NCBI GenBank assembly: GCA_002500665.1
Contig: DLRY01000046.1
Span: 24,386 to 88,385, forward strand
Reading direction: 5' to 3'
Length of the DNA: 64,000 bases
Origin: Opitutia bacterium UBA7876
GTDB lineage: Bacteria > Verrucomicrobiota > Verrucomicrobiia > Opitutales > Seribacteraceae
The notes below the pieces were generated by a model. It had not been told where the DNA came from. It ran no database searches and saw only the letters and a program-made list of their open reading frames with translations. Position numbers and translations under genes: made by a program. Numbering within the stretch: position 1 is the first letter of the stretch; every line of letters starts with the position of its first letter. Shown here piece after piece: positions 15,395-24,449 of the stretch.

Positions 15395-15981
15395 CGCTGG
15401 ACCCTCCTGTAGGTTGCTTTGTTGGACATCCTCATCCCATCGGGAGCGACGGTATAAGGGGGGACGAAAGGAGCGGGTTGGCGCAAGCTTCCACGACCGT
15501 CAACCTCTGAAGTCTCTAGGAGCCTCAGTAGTTCATCGGTGGAATCGGGCCCGAACCCATCTATACCCTCGAAGGGGTCTGAAAGAGGCAAGGTCTCTGA
15601 TGGCGCCGTTCGGGGGATGAAAGGTAGGGATCCAATTCCGACCGGAGCGTTGGTCGATGCATTCCCGTCTAAACCGGAAGCAGGCGGAGGCGGAGGTATT
15701 GCCGCAGTTGCATTCTGGTCGGGAAGAACGGGACCGGAAACGGTACTCCCTGCAGAAAGGGGCGCTGGGGGAAGGACCAAGGCAAGCCTATCCACCGGAA
15801 GAGGTGAGATGGTGAAGCGGAGGGGCGCGGGCTTGGAAAAAGTAAGGTATGCCGGACGCTTGGGCTTAGGGGCATCGAAACGTTTGGTATCCAATGCCTT
15901 GGACTCTTGTCCTATGAATAATAGAAAGAATCCGGCTATGGCCGAAATCCTAAGTGAAGATATGTGAACTAGCTTTTCCAT
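15391..15981 (-). CDS. Proline-rich exported protein, unknown function
   Basis: 196 residues from the ATG at 15981; a GTG at 15996 is an alternative. An N-terminal hydrophobic segment (ISAIAGFFLLFIGQESKALD) looks like a signal peptide. The rest is rich in Pro, Ala, Ser and Gly, including a PPPPPASG run near the middle, with no recognisable fold. It overlaps the TPR gene by 4 bp and leads the three-gene operon. Proline-rich exported proteins in such settings often span or line the periplasm, but no family is recognised here. Confidence 0.6.
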   Translation of the reverse strand: MEKLVHISSLRISAIAGFFLLFIGQESKALDTKRFDAPKPKRPAYLTFSKPAPLRFTISPLPVDRLALVLPPAPLSAGSTVSGPVLPDQNATAAIPPPPPASGLDGNASTNAPVGIGSLPFIPRTAPSETLPLSDPFEGIDGFGPDSTDELLRLLETSEVDGRGSLRQPAPFVPPYTVAPDGMRMSNKATYRRVQR

Positions 15982-16047
15982 GGAATGATTAATCACCCTT
16001 AACTATCGGATGGTGGTAGCGAAACTTTACTGAAAATCATCTTTTTT

Positions 16048-16605
16048 CTAAAAGTCGGGCACATGAATTCCCCTCTGGTGTTCTCGGTGGACTGATAACA
16101 AGTCTTCCATGGTATGCACGTCCAACGGATGAACGCCCCTCGCCTCGAAGACCCGGGCCGTTATATCGAAGGGATCGCCATAATTCTCCAGGCAAGACCG
16201 AGTTTGAGCCCAAACGGCATACGGATCGGACAAGGCCTCTCCCGTCTCTTCGGCCAGTTCGATGGCCTTCAGGATAACCGACTCCTCGCATTCCGGGAAA
16301 TTACAATTGAAGTTCACATGGAGATCGCATTCATGGTTCTCAAGGATGTGCTGGAAGACCGGCACGGATGCGACCCCGTCGCCCGAGAGCGTCTCGGGAC
16401 GAGGCAGAATTCTCACGTCAGGATGCATGCAGGTTCTCGCAATCAGCTCGCTGTCCGTCGACAAGACGACTTCATCGATGCGAGGGCAATCCAGGAGCTT
16501 GTGAACTGCCCGTAGAACCAAAGGTACTCCCTTGTACGGGAGGAGGTTCTTGTAGGTCAAGCGCTTGCTGCCAATCCTGGCGATCACTGAACCGACTATC
16601 TTCAT
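16048..16605 (-). CDS. CMP-sugar (acylneuraminate-type) cytidylyltransferase
   Basis: 185 residues, shorter than the ~230 typical of NeuA/PseF. The N-terminus has the nucleotide-binding pattern VIARIGSKRLTYKNLLPYKG, corresponding to the family's ARxGSKRxxxKN signature, followed by VVLSTDSELIA and the RPETLSGDG segment. Enzymes of this family load a nonulosonic acid (sialic, legionaminic, pseudaminic or KDO-like) onto CMP for glycan or flagellin decoration. The expected C-terminal part with the second metal site is shortened, so specificity and activity are uncertain. It points away from the PseC-like gene and probably shares its promoter region (97 bp), consistent with one pathway. Confidence 0.8.
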   Translation of the reverse strand: MKIVGSVIARIGSKRLTYKNLLPYKGVPLVLRAVHKLLDCPRIDEVVLSTDSELIARTCMHPDVRILPRPETLSGDGVASVPVFQHILENHECDLHVNFNCNFPECEESVILKAIELAEETGEALSDPYAVWAQTRSCLENYGDPFDITARVFEARGVHPLDVHTMEDLLSVHREHQRGIHVPDF

Positions 16606-16702
16606 ATCTTCAGCCTAGCCCAGAGCTAAGAGCCTTTGCAAGTCGCTTGTCGAATGTCTTTCAGCTTGGAAAGAACCTCCTAATTTGGTTTTCTTTTAAG
16701 CA

Positions 16703-17875
16703 ATGGGACTTATTCCTTATTCAAAGCAAAGTATCGGCGAGGAAGATTTGCTCGCCGTCGAGCGGATGATGAAAGATGACTTTCTCACTCAAGGACCACA
16801 AGTAAGTGAATTCGAGAAGGACCTGGCTGGATGGTTTGGCGTCAAGCAAGCGGTCGCCTGCTCCAGTGGTACCGCCGCTCTCCACTTGGCCTATTCCTCG
16901 CTCGGCATCGATGAGAATAGTATAGGCATCGTACCCGCGGTAACCTTCTCTGCAACCGCAAACGCCCTCAAATATCAGGGAGCAAAGCCAATTTTCTGCG
17001 ACGTAGACCCTGAAAGTGGCTTGATTGACCTCGAATCCGTGGAGGAAATACTTAACAACTTGAACCCAAACCAGAAGCGGAGCAAGAACCTCATCGTCCC
17101 CGTTTCGCTGACGGGTTCGGTAGCCCCCCTTAAAGGATGCAGGATTCTTGCCGACAAACATGAATTTTGCGTGGTAGAGGATGCCTCCCATTCCCCGGGG
17201 GCTTGGAGGGAGGAATCAGATGGCAATAAAATCAAAAGCGCCTCTGGGGAATGGTCGGATGCCTCGACCTTGAGCTTTCATCCAGTCAAGCACGTCTGTT
17301 GTGGCGAGGGGGGGGCGATCCTCACCAACTCCGCGGAGATTCGCAAGCATGCGGTCAAATTGAGAAGCCATGGCATCCAGCGTCCATTTGGCCCCGAACA
17401 TGAGACGCCTTGGGCCTACGAACAGGACGAACTGGGCTGGAACTATCGGCTCTCCGACATCCACGCGGCCTTGGGAAGATCACAGCTCAAATGCTTGAAG
17501 AACTCCCTCCTCAAGAGAAGAGAGATCGCCGCCCGCTACCGCGAACTGCTTGGCAAAAAACCGTTTTCCAGTCATTTCGGCCTGCCGAACGAAGAGAAAG
17601 GACACGCTTGGCATCTGTTCGTGCTTCGCTTCAGGAAACCAGGCCGTCGCGACCAAGCGCACAAATTCCTAAAGGAGAGGGGAATCATGACGCAAGTTCA
17701 CTACGTCCCCCTTTACCGACACCCTTATTTCGAGAGAGAAATGGGGAAAATACGGCTTCCGGGGGCGGAAAAGTTTTTCGAGGGATGTCTCAGCATTCCT
17801 CTTTTTCCGAATTTGACGAAGGGAGAACAAGACGCCGTTGTAAACGAGATCGCCCGATTCATCGAAAAAGGATGA
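16703..17875 (+). CDS. pseC: DegT/DnrJ/EryC1 aminotransferase, PseC-like
   Basis: 390 residues, normal length. The start IPYSKQSIGEEDL and DFLTQGPQV match PseC, the PLP-dependent UDP-4-keto-6-deoxy-sugar aminotransferase of pseudaminic acid synthesis. The PLP lysine lies in SFHPVKHVCCGEGGAILT, CSSGTAALHLAY binds phosphate, and ELGWNYRLSDIHAALGRSQL is the family's conserved helix. It would transfer an amino group from glutamate to C4 of a UDP-sugar in the cytoplasm. The next gene overlaps by 4 bp and encodes an acetyltransferase, which is the next step (PseH-like) in the known pathway. PseB, PseG and PseI are not in the window. Confidence 0.88.
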   Translation: MGLIPYSKQSIGEEDLLAVERMMKDDFLTQGPQVSEFEKDLAGWFGVKQAVACSSGTAALHLAYSSLGIDENSIGIVPAVTFSATANALKYQGAKPIFCDVDPESGLIDLESVEEILNNLNPNQKRSKNLIVPVSLTGSVAPLKGCRILADKHEFCVVEDASHSPGAWREESDGNKIKSASGEWSDASTLSFHPVKHVCCGEGGAILTNSAEIRKHAVKLRSHGIQRPFGPEHETPWAYEQDELGWNYRLSDIHAALGRSQLKCLKNSLLKRREIAARYRELLGKKPFSSHFGLPNEEKGHAWHLFVLRFRKPGRRDQAHKFLKERGIMTQVHYVPLYRHPYFEREMGKIRLPGAEKFFEGCLSIPLFPNLTKGEQDAVVNEIARFIEKG

Positions 17876-18504
17876 CCGATCCAAAGGGATTCGAGCAGGA
17901 AAGGGAAAAACCCGGAGAATATCTCGCCCTAGGAGGTTTCAAGGCCAGTTACGGGGAGTACGCGACTAGTTCCATCAGAATGAAGGATGCTCTCCCCATC
18001 ATGGCGTGGCGAAACACTCAAATCTCCGCCTTACGCCAAAAGGAGCCCCTTACCCGCGAGCAACAACTCCGATACTTCGAGGAAGTAGTCGGCAAACAGT
18101 TTTCTGAAAAGCGACCCCGCCAAGTTCTACTTAGGTTCACCCTTCAAGGAGAATTGATCGGGTATGGGGGACTGGTGCACGTCGACTGGGAAAATTCCAG
18201 GGCTGAAGCTTCCTTCCTTCTGGAGACCGAGAGGGCCAGGGACGTTTCACTCTACCAGGAAGAATGCCGCATTTTCATGGCTTTTCTCCAACAATGCGCC
18301 TTCACCGTACTAGGTCTTAATAAGATCACCACTGAGGCCTACGCTCATCGGGAATTCCACCTTCAGGCCCTCGATTCAAGTGGTTTCATCAGGGAAGGAA
18401 TCCTGCGCCAGCATGTCCAAGTCGATGGAACTTGGGTAGACGCAATCGTTTCGTCCTGCCTGAATTCAGAATTCGAAGGACAAGGCCGAGACCAGCAGGA
18501 ATGA
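17872..18504 (+). CDS. GNAT N-acetyltransferase, PseH-like
   Basis: 210 residues. After ~35 variable residues comes a GNAT-like fold beginning MAWRNTQISALRQKEPLTREQQ, which resembles the WRN...R........EH...WF opening of PseH- and RimJ-type enzymes. QGELIGYGGLVHVDWENSRAEASFLL covers the central strands. The late segment LGLNKITTEAYAHREFHLQALDSSGF matches the motif that positions the pantetheine of acetyl-CoA. The gene overlaps pseC by 4 bp and the ATP-grasp gene by 4 bp. In pseudaminic acid synthesis PseH acetylates the 4-amino group that PseC installs, so this role is inferred from order and fold. Confidence 0.78.
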   Translation: MTDPKGFEQEREKPGEYLALGGFKASYGEYATSSIRMKDALPIMAWRNTQISALRQKEPLTREQQLRYFEEVVGKQFSEKRPRQVLLRFTLQGELIGYGGLVHVDWENSRAEASFLLETERARDVSLYQEECRIFMAFLQQCAFTVLGLNKITTEAYAHREFHLQALDSSGFIREGILRQHVQVDGTWVDAIVSSCLNSEFEGQGRDQQE

Positions 18505-19460
18505 CAAAAGCGCCCGTCATCCTCTTTTCCAGCCTGTCTGCCAAGATCTCCCTTTACGAGCAAGTCCTCAGGGGAGCCAGGATGTTTCACCCAGAAGCCA
18601 AGCTCGTCGGAAGCGACAGCAACCCGAACTGCCCGGCGGCCGCGAAGGTGGAGACCTTCACTGAAATGCCTCCGCTAGATACCCTGGATAAAGATGGCCT
18701 GCTCGGGTTTTGCGCAGAATTGGGCATAACCCACGTCATACCTACCAGGGACGGGGAGCTTGACTTCTGGGCCCGCAACCGAGACGCACTGTACAAACAT
18801 GGGGTTTCCGTCATGGTTTCCAGCCAGGAGGCCGTCGAGACCTGTCTGGACAAACTGCTTTTCCACAACCAGATGAAAAGCGCCTCCATTCCTCCTATCC
18901 CCACGGTAAAAAACACGGATGAGCTTGGCTCCGAGCGATTCGTAACTAAAGAAAGAAATGGAAGTGCCTCCTATCTAATCGGTTTGGACCTCGATGCAAA
19001 AGAAGCATCGGATCATGCCCTAAAGCTGCAGAACCCGATTTTTCAGCCCATGCTAAAGGGGCCGGAATTCAGTGCCGAGACTTGGATCGACGCAAGGGGG
19101 AAATGCCATGGAATGGTATTGCGATGGCGAAACAAGATCGTGGACGGGGAAGCGCATGAGAGCGAAATCTTCGACAATCCAGATTGGGAACGGAGAATGA
19201 GGGACACCTTCGAGTCCTTGCCGGGCTTGTCTGGACATGCCTTGGCCCAAGTCATCGTCTCGGACGACCAAAGCCTTAGCCTGGTGGAAATAAATGCCAG
19301 GCTGGGTGGGGCAAGCCCGCTCGCCTTGTCCGCGGACTTGCATTCCATCGAATGGTTCCTGCTCCAGACCGAAAAACGGGAATGCGAAATCCCCGAATCC
19401 CCAGTTACCAATAAAAACCTGCGCCTAAGCAAAATCAATGGAGAGGTGATCATTTCATGA
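18501..19460 (+). CDS. ATP-grasp enzyme in the nonulosonic-acid module
   Basis: 319 residues. The N-terminal ~100 form a Rossmann-like pre-ATP-grasp domain (VILFSSLSAKISLYEQVLRGA, THVIPTRDGELDF). The C-terminal half has ATP-grasp features: an FQPMLKGPEFSAETWID strand-turn and the Mg-binding VEINARLGGASPLAL loop near residue 275. ATP-grasp enzymes join a carboxylate to an amine or thiol through an acyl phosphate. Similar carbamoyl-phosphate-synthase-like proteins appear in bacterial nonulosonic acid and surface-glycan clusters, where they are thought to add an amino-acid or other acyl group. It replaces the PseG/PseI genes one would expect here. Exact substrate unknown. Confidence 0.75.
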   Translation: MTKAPVILFSSLSAKISLYEQVLRGARMFHPEAKLVGSDSNPNCPAAAKVETFTEMPPLDTLDKDGLLGFCAELGITHVIPTRDGELDFWARNRDALYKHGVSVMVSSQEAVETCLDKLLFHNQMKSASIPPIPTVKNTDELGSERFVTKERNGSASYLIGLDLDAKEASDHALKLQNPIFQPMLKGPEFSAETWIDARGKCHGMVLRWRNKIVDGEAHESEIFDNPDWERRMRDTFESLPGLSGHALAQVIVSDDQSLSLVEINARLGGASPLALSADLHSIEWFLLQTEKRECEIPESPVTNKNLRLSKINGEVIIS

Positions 19461-19512
19461 TTTGCTTTTCCTTCTCGACAGACGAAAGCACGCTCTTACT
19501 TTGCAGTTTCTG

Positions 19513-20298
19513 ATGTCGGCCAAAACCATAGCCATTGCCAATCAAAAGGGAGGCGTAGGGAAAACCACAACCACCGTCAACCTAGCGGACGCCCTTGCAT
19601 CCTCAGGCATGCCCACCCTGATAGTCGACATGGACCCGCAGGCCAATGCCACCAGCGCCCTTGGCTTGGAGAAGAAACCCGGCGCAGGCATCTACGAACC
19701 GCTGCTGTCGGGGAGCGACTTGTCGGGCAGGGTCATATCGACTAACAGGGAAAACCTCTGGATCGTTCCTTCCGAGCTTGATCTCGCCGCGGCCGAACTT
19801 GAATTGAGCAGCCAACCCAACTACTTGGTCAAGCTCCGCTCCTCCCTCCGCGCACTCTCCCAAAACTATGGTCTTCACGCCATTCTCATCGACTGCCCTC
19901 CTACCCTCGGCCTTCTCTCCATGAATTCACTCTGCGCCGCCGACTTACTTCTCGTTACCCTGCAATCCGAATACCTCGCCCTCGAGGGACTCGGGCAGAT
20001 TGTTGGCGTCGTCAACCAACTTAGGGAATCGGGGGCCAACCCCGGCCTTTCTCTCGGTGGAATCGTCATGACGATGTACGACAACCGAACCCGACTGTCC
20101 TTCGAGGTCTGGCAGGAAGTCAACCTTCACTATCCCGACGAGATCTTCCGCACCGCCATTCCCCGTACCGTCCGCCTGAGCGAAGCTCCGAGCTTCGGGA
20201 AGACCATTTTCGAATATGATCCGAACGGTCCCGGAGCGAAGGCTTATCTCGCCCTCGGTAAGGAAGTCAAATCTCGTTTCTTCTCTAGCGAATCCTAG
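19513..20298 (+). CDS. parA: ParA/Soj-type chromosome-partitioning ATPase
   Basis: 261 residues from the ATG at 19513; a start 51 bp upstream would add an unrelated N-terminus. The deviant Walker A is KGGVGKTTTTVNLADALA (Lys12 and Lys17). Walker A' IVDMDPQANATSALG and Walker B ILIDCPPTLG follow in the standard order, and the C-terminal YDNRTRLSFEV...TAIPRTVRLSEAPS block is typical of Soj. It binds DNA non-specifically as an ATP dimer and moves ParB-bound origins. No parB or parS is visible: the next gene is rnc, starting on the last base of the stop codon. The protein may still be the chromosomal ParA with parB elsewhere. Confidence 0.9.
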   Translation: MSAKTIAIANQKGGVGKTTTTVNLADALASSGMPTLIVDMDPQANATSALGLEKKPGAGIYEPLLSGSDLSGRVISTNRENLWIVPSELDLAAAELELSSQPNYLVKLRSSLRALSQNYGLHAILIDCPPTLGLLSMNSLCAADLLLVTLQSEYLALEGLGQIVGVVNQLRESGANPGLSLGGIVMTMYDNRTRLSFEVWQEVNLHYPDEIFRTAIPRTVRLSEAPSFGKTIFEYDPNGPGAKAYLALGKEVKSRFFSSES

Positions 20299-21053
20299 TG
20301 AAATTTCTGGGAAAGCTGATCTCTTCCGTCAAGGGGAAGAAAAATGCATCCAGTGGAGGGGACTCACTTCCAAGTGAGTTGCGTGACTTCGAGAGAAGAA
20401 TAGGATACAGGTTTCGTAATCCCAGACTGCTGATGGATGCCCTTACCCATCCTTCCTTTCATCAACGTAACAAAGACAAACCAAACAACCAGAGGCTCGA
20501 ATTTCTCGGCGACTCGATCCTCGGAGCCATACTTGCGGAAAACCTATACCTTTCCCAACCTGATGCGGATGAAGGCATCCTCAGCCAAGCCAAAGCCGCA
20601 CTGGCCCGGGGAAGCTCACTTGCCGAAGTTTCTCGCAAGCTCAAGCTCGGCTCTTTCCTTCGCATGAGTCCATCTGAAAAAAGAAACCGTGGCAACGAGA
20701 GGGAATCCACCCTAGAGGATGGCCTCGAGGCCCTGATTGGAGCCATTTTCCTGGACGGCGGACTGGAGGCGACGAGAGAAAAGGTTCTTCTATGGCTCGG
20801 CAAACTCGACCTGACCCTTGACCAAGACCAGGACGAAATGAACCCCAAAGGCCGGTTGCAGGAACTCGTCCAGGCATCCCGACCAGGAGAGTCAATCCGC
20901 TACAAAGTCGAAAGGGAATCCGGCCCACCGCACAAAAAGAGATTCTTCATGTCGGTCATGATCGGAAAGAAAAATTTCGGACAGGGAGAGGGCAAAAGTA
21001 AAAAGGAAGCGGAAGAGCAAGCCGCTAGGCAGGCCTTGAAAAAACTGGATTGA
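20298..21053 (+). CDS. rnc: Ribonuclease III
   Basis: 251 residues, starting with GTG that shares a base with the previous TAG. The catalytic RNase III domain has NQRLEFLGDSILGAILAENL (signature with the Mg-binding Glu/Asp, around residue 64-83) and EDGLEALIGAIFLDGG (second metal cluster, around residue 140). A double-stranded-RNA-binding domain occupies about 178-251, ending in GKSKKEAEEQAARQALKKL. It is a cytoplasmic dimer that processes rRNA precursors and other duplex RNA. Coupling to the upstream gene suggests co-translation. Confidence 0.96.
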   Translation: MKFLGKLISSVKGKKNASSGGDSLPSELRDFERRIGYRFRNPRLLMDALTHPSFHQRNKDKPNNQRLEFLGDSILGAILAENLYLSQPDADEGILSQAKAALARGSSLAEVSRKLKLGSFLRMSPSEKRNRGNERESTLEDGLEALIGAIFLDGGLEATREKVLLWLGKLDLTLDQDQDEMNPKGRLQELVQASRPGESIRYKVERESGPPHKKRFFMSVMIGKKNFGQGEGKSKKEAEEQAARQALKKLD

Positions 21054-21071
21054 CCCCAAACCCTTTCAAGC

Positions 21072-24000
21072 GTGAAGCGAATCCTTCTGCCCGAGAACGC
21101 AAACGCCCTCTTCCTCTCTTGCGTGCCCGAGTCCGCGACATCGGCCGTGGCGGCCAATGAAATCATCGGATCTGGCAAACACATTACGATCCTCGTGGAG
21201 GAGGACCTGCCCAAGGCGGAGGAATGGGCCGAGGACGTAACCGGCATCATGGAATGCCTCCGGCCCGATTTACGCGTTGATTTCCATACCTTCGACCACC
21301 CCCCCGAAAGCTCTAACCCGGATGCTTTCGAGCGTACCTGCGACCGGATTGCAACGCTAAGCTCGCTACTTGACCTTTCCAAGGGGAAGAGCGCCGACGG
21401 TGTGCTTGTTCTCATAGCCACGACCCCGGACGCCATCCTAAGTCCCTGTCCAATTCTCGAGAAGCGAAGCCAATCTGAGCTAAACCTTGCCCCGGGAGCT
21501 CGAGTTGACTTTGAGGAATTCTGCTCAGCTCTAGGTGAAAAGCTGGGGTATTCATCCGAAATCCTATGCGAGGAACCCGGGCAATTCGCTGTCCGCGGAG
21601 GACTTGTGGACGTCTATCCCGTAAACGGTCGCGAACCCGTCCGCATCGATTTTTTTGGCGATGAGGTAGAGGAGGTGCGGGCCTTTGACCCAACCTCACA
21701 AAGAACGACCGCAAAGGTATCCAGCGTAACCATATCTTCATCGGAAACTTCTGAGTTCCCTGAAAGAGAAGGCGAATTCTTCCGCTACCTTCGAAATCCG
21801 GCTCTATGGATCTTCCGAGAACCCGAACAGCTTGTTTCCCGCTTCCCCCTTTGTTTTCACGAACCAGACCGAGAGAGCCACGCCAAGGCGAATTTCTCCC
21901 TCTCTTGGAAGAAAAGTTTGGATGACCGCTTTCTCGGGACAAGTGAAATAGCCGCAGGATCGGGTATTTTCGAGAGTTCTCCTACCGACTCTCCAACTAT
22001 AGAGAGTCTCTCGGACTTCAGGGGGCCGTCCACCCAATCTTCTCTTAGCCTGGAAAGGCTCGAGGACGAAAAATTCATGAGGACGAGCTTTCTCCACAAG
22101 CTTTTGCTCAAGCAACAGGCAGACCACGAGATCATTATTGCCGCGGGAGCGGAATCGGAAACCAAGAGAATCCTTGAAATCATTGCAGACGAAAGCTCTC
22201 TTTCCAAGCTCTCTCCACGTTTCCTTCCCGTTGGACTTAGGGAAGGTTTCCTTTGCGGCCCCGCGAACAACTCCTTTTTGTCTTTTCTTCGGAAAAAACC
22301 GGAGAAAGGCCTCGTCGTGGCCACCTCACGCGAAATCCTCGGGCGCGAGCGCAGCAGGCGGGTCACAAGATCAAGAAAGGCCCTCGCCCAGAGGAGGGAA
22401 GTCGACCAAGCCCTCGACTTCTCCGAACTGGTGGAAGGAGACTACCTCGTTCACCACCAGCACGGAATCTGTCGTTTCAGGGCCTTGGGAAAAATTGAGG
22501 ACGAAGAAAGGCGGGAGGAAGCCATTACGGCGGAATTCGCGGACGGACTGCTTCTTCACGTGCCCCTTCAGGAGTCCCATCTCTTGTCACGCTACGTAGG
22601 CCTTCGAAAAGCCAAGCCCAAACTTGCCAAACTGGGAGGGCGAGCCTGGACTCGAACCAGACAGGCTGCGGAGATGGCGGCCCTCGACCTGGCCGCCGAC
22701 CTGCTCCGCCTGCAGGCTTCCCGCGAGACCCAAGGAGGAAATGCCTTCGCCCCCGACGACCAGTGGCAAAAGGAATTTGAGGATGCGTTCCCCTTCACTG
22801 AGACAACGGACCAACTCAAGGCGATCGAGCAAACGAAAATCGACATGGAGAAGGACCAACCGATGGACCGACTGGTCTGCGGGGACGTTGGATTCGGCAA
22901 AACCGAGGTGGCTATTCGGGCCGCCTTCAAAGCGGTCATGGATGGGAAGCAGGTGGCTATCCTTGCCCCCACCACCATCCTTTGCCAGCAACACCTCAAT
23001 GTGTTCAGGGAACGCATGCGCGACTATCCGGTGATGCTCGAGATGCTCACACGATTCCGAAGCCCAGGAGAACAAAAGAAGATACTCCAGGCCACAAGGG
23101 AGGGCTCCATCGACATTCTAATCGGTACTCACAGAATACTCGGCAATGATCTCGTATTTCATGATCTCGGACTCCTAGTGGTGGACGAGGAACAGCGGTT
23201 CGGGGTTCGACACAAGGAGACGATCAAACGCCTTAGGGCAAGCGTGGACGTCCTGACCCTTACCGCGACGCCGATACCACGAACCCTTTACTTTGCAATG
23301 GTGGGAGCGAGATCGCTTAGCGCTATCGAGACCGCCCCAGTCAACCGCTGGCCCATCAAGACTGAGGTCGTGAGACATTCGCCCGACGTCGTCCGCAGGG
23401 CCGTACAAACGGAGATTCGACGTGGAGGACAGGTCTTTTACCTCCACAATCGCGTAAAGACCATCGACGCGGTTGCGAGGAAACTCCAGATCCAGTTTCC
23501 CGACCTCCGCATTGCAATCGGACATGGGCAGATGAGCGAAGATGAACTCGAATTGGTAATGACCGAATTCGTAGCCGGAGACTACGACCTGCTCGTCTGC
23601 ACGACAATCATCGAGTCGGGACTGGATATCCCCAACTGCAACACGATCATCATCGAGGGAGCCGACAAGTTCGGCCTGTCCCAACTTTATCAACTACGCG
23701 GCAGGGTCGGTCGGTTCAACCGCCAAGCCTACGCCTATCTCCTGCTCAATCGGGGCGTCCCGGTATCCGACCAAGCAAGAAAAAGGCTTTCCGCCCTGCG
23801 ACAAACCAACACTTTTGGAGCGGGTTTCAGAATAGCCCTCCGGGACCTGGAGCTTCGCGGGGCGGGAAACCTGCTTGGTAGCGAGCAAAGCGGGCACGTC
23901 GCGGGAATCGGCTTTGAACTTTACTGTAGACTGTTGAGAGAAAGCGTTTCTCGCCTCAAAGGCGATGAAGTCAGCCTGCGGCCGACCGCAGCCGTTCGTT

Positions 24001-24449
24001 TGGATTTCCTTGCATCGGGAGAAGGAGAAGAAAACGTCAAGCCGAAGGAAACCCTTTCCCTAGGAGCCTTTCTTCCCGAGAGCTATACGTCCGAAGCCAG
24101 GCTGAGAATTGACGGCTATCGGAAACTTTCCCGCATGAGGACGATCGGCGAAGTCGACGAGTTCGAAGAAGAACTTGCGGACCGCTTCGGAAAGCCACCC
24201 CCAGAGGTCGTCGCCTTGCTTGACGAGACTCGCATCAGGTGCCTTTGCGAGGAAGCGGGCTTCGATCAATTGGAGACCACAAACTCCGAATTATTCTGTC
24301 GACATGCAAAGCGAGGAAAAAACAATGAAAAAACCTACCATCGAGTTCTGGGAAGGATTCCCAAACTTTCTTCGAAAGACCCACTTTTGAAGTTGAAGGA
24401 AATCTCGTCCTTTTTAAAACTGATCCTGCATGGGAATAAAAACAAGTAA
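21072..24449 (+). CDS. mfd: Transcription-repair coupling factor
   Basis: 1125 residues with a GTG start, normal for Mfd. The N-terminal third carries the UvrB-homologous module (a VDVYPVNGREPVRIDFFGDEVEE segment). The RNA-polymerase interaction domain begins near residue 454 with GDYLVHHQHGICRF. A superfamily 2 translocase follows, with Walker A GDVGFGKTEVA (about 604) and the DEEQ box in LVVDEEQRFGVRHKE (about 705), then TATPIPRTL and the QLRGRVGRF motif VI. The C-terminal TRCF domain is present. Mfd removes RNA polymerase stalled at lesions and recruits UvrA. It overlaps the SurA-like gene by 20 bp. Confidence 0.97.
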   Translation: MKRILLPENANALFLSCVPESATSAVAANEIIGSGKHITILVEEDLPKAEEWAEDVTGIMECLRPDLRVDFHTFDHPPESSNPDAFERTCDRIATLSSLLDLSKGKSADGVLVLIATTPDAILSPCPILEKRSQSELNLAPGARVDFEEFCSALGEKLGYSSEILCEEPGQFAVRGGLVDVYPVNGREPVRIDFFGDEVEEVRAFDPTSQRTTAKVSSVTISSSETSEFPEREGEFFRYLRNPALWIFREPEQLVSRFPLCFHEPDRESHAKANFSLSWKKSLDDRFLGTSEIAAGSGIFESSPTDSPTIESLSDFRGPSTQSSLSLERLEDEKFMRTSFLHKLLLKQQADHEIIIAAGAESETKRILEIIADESSLSKLSPRFLPVGLREGFLCGPANNSFLSFLRKKPEKGLVVATSREILGRERSRRVTRSRKALAQRREVDQALDFSELVEGDYLVHHQHGICRFRALGKIEDEERREEAITAEFADGLLLHVPLQESHLLSRYVGLRKAKPKLAKLGGRAWTRTRQAAEMAALDLAADLLRLQASRETQGGNAFAPDDQWQKEFEDAFPFTETTDQLKAIEQTKIDMEKDQPMDRLVCGDVGFGKTEVAIRAAFKAVMDGKQVAILAPTTILCQQHLNVFRERMRDYPVMLEMLTRFRSPGEQKKILQATREGSIDILIGTHRILGNDLVFHDLGLLVVDEEQRFGVRHKETIKRLRASVDVLTLTATPIPRTLYFAMVGARSLSAIETAPVNRWPIKTEVVRHSPDVVRRAVQTEIRRGGQVFYLHNRVKTIDAVARKLQIQFPDLRIAIGHGQMSEDELELVMTEFVAGDYDLLVCTTIIESGLDIPNCNTIIIEGADKFGLSQLYQLRGRVGRFNRQAYAYLLLNRGVPVSDQARKRLSALRQTNTFGAGFRIALRDLELRGAGNLLGSEQSGHVAGIGFELYCRLLRESVSRLKGDEVSLRPTAAVRLDFLASGEGEENVKPKETLSLGAFLPESYTSEARLRIDGYRKLSRMRTIGEVDEFEEELADRFGKPPPEVVALLDETRIRCLCEEAGFDQLETTNSELFCRHAKRGKNNEKTYHRVLGRIPKLSSKDPLLKLKEISSFLKLILHGNKNK

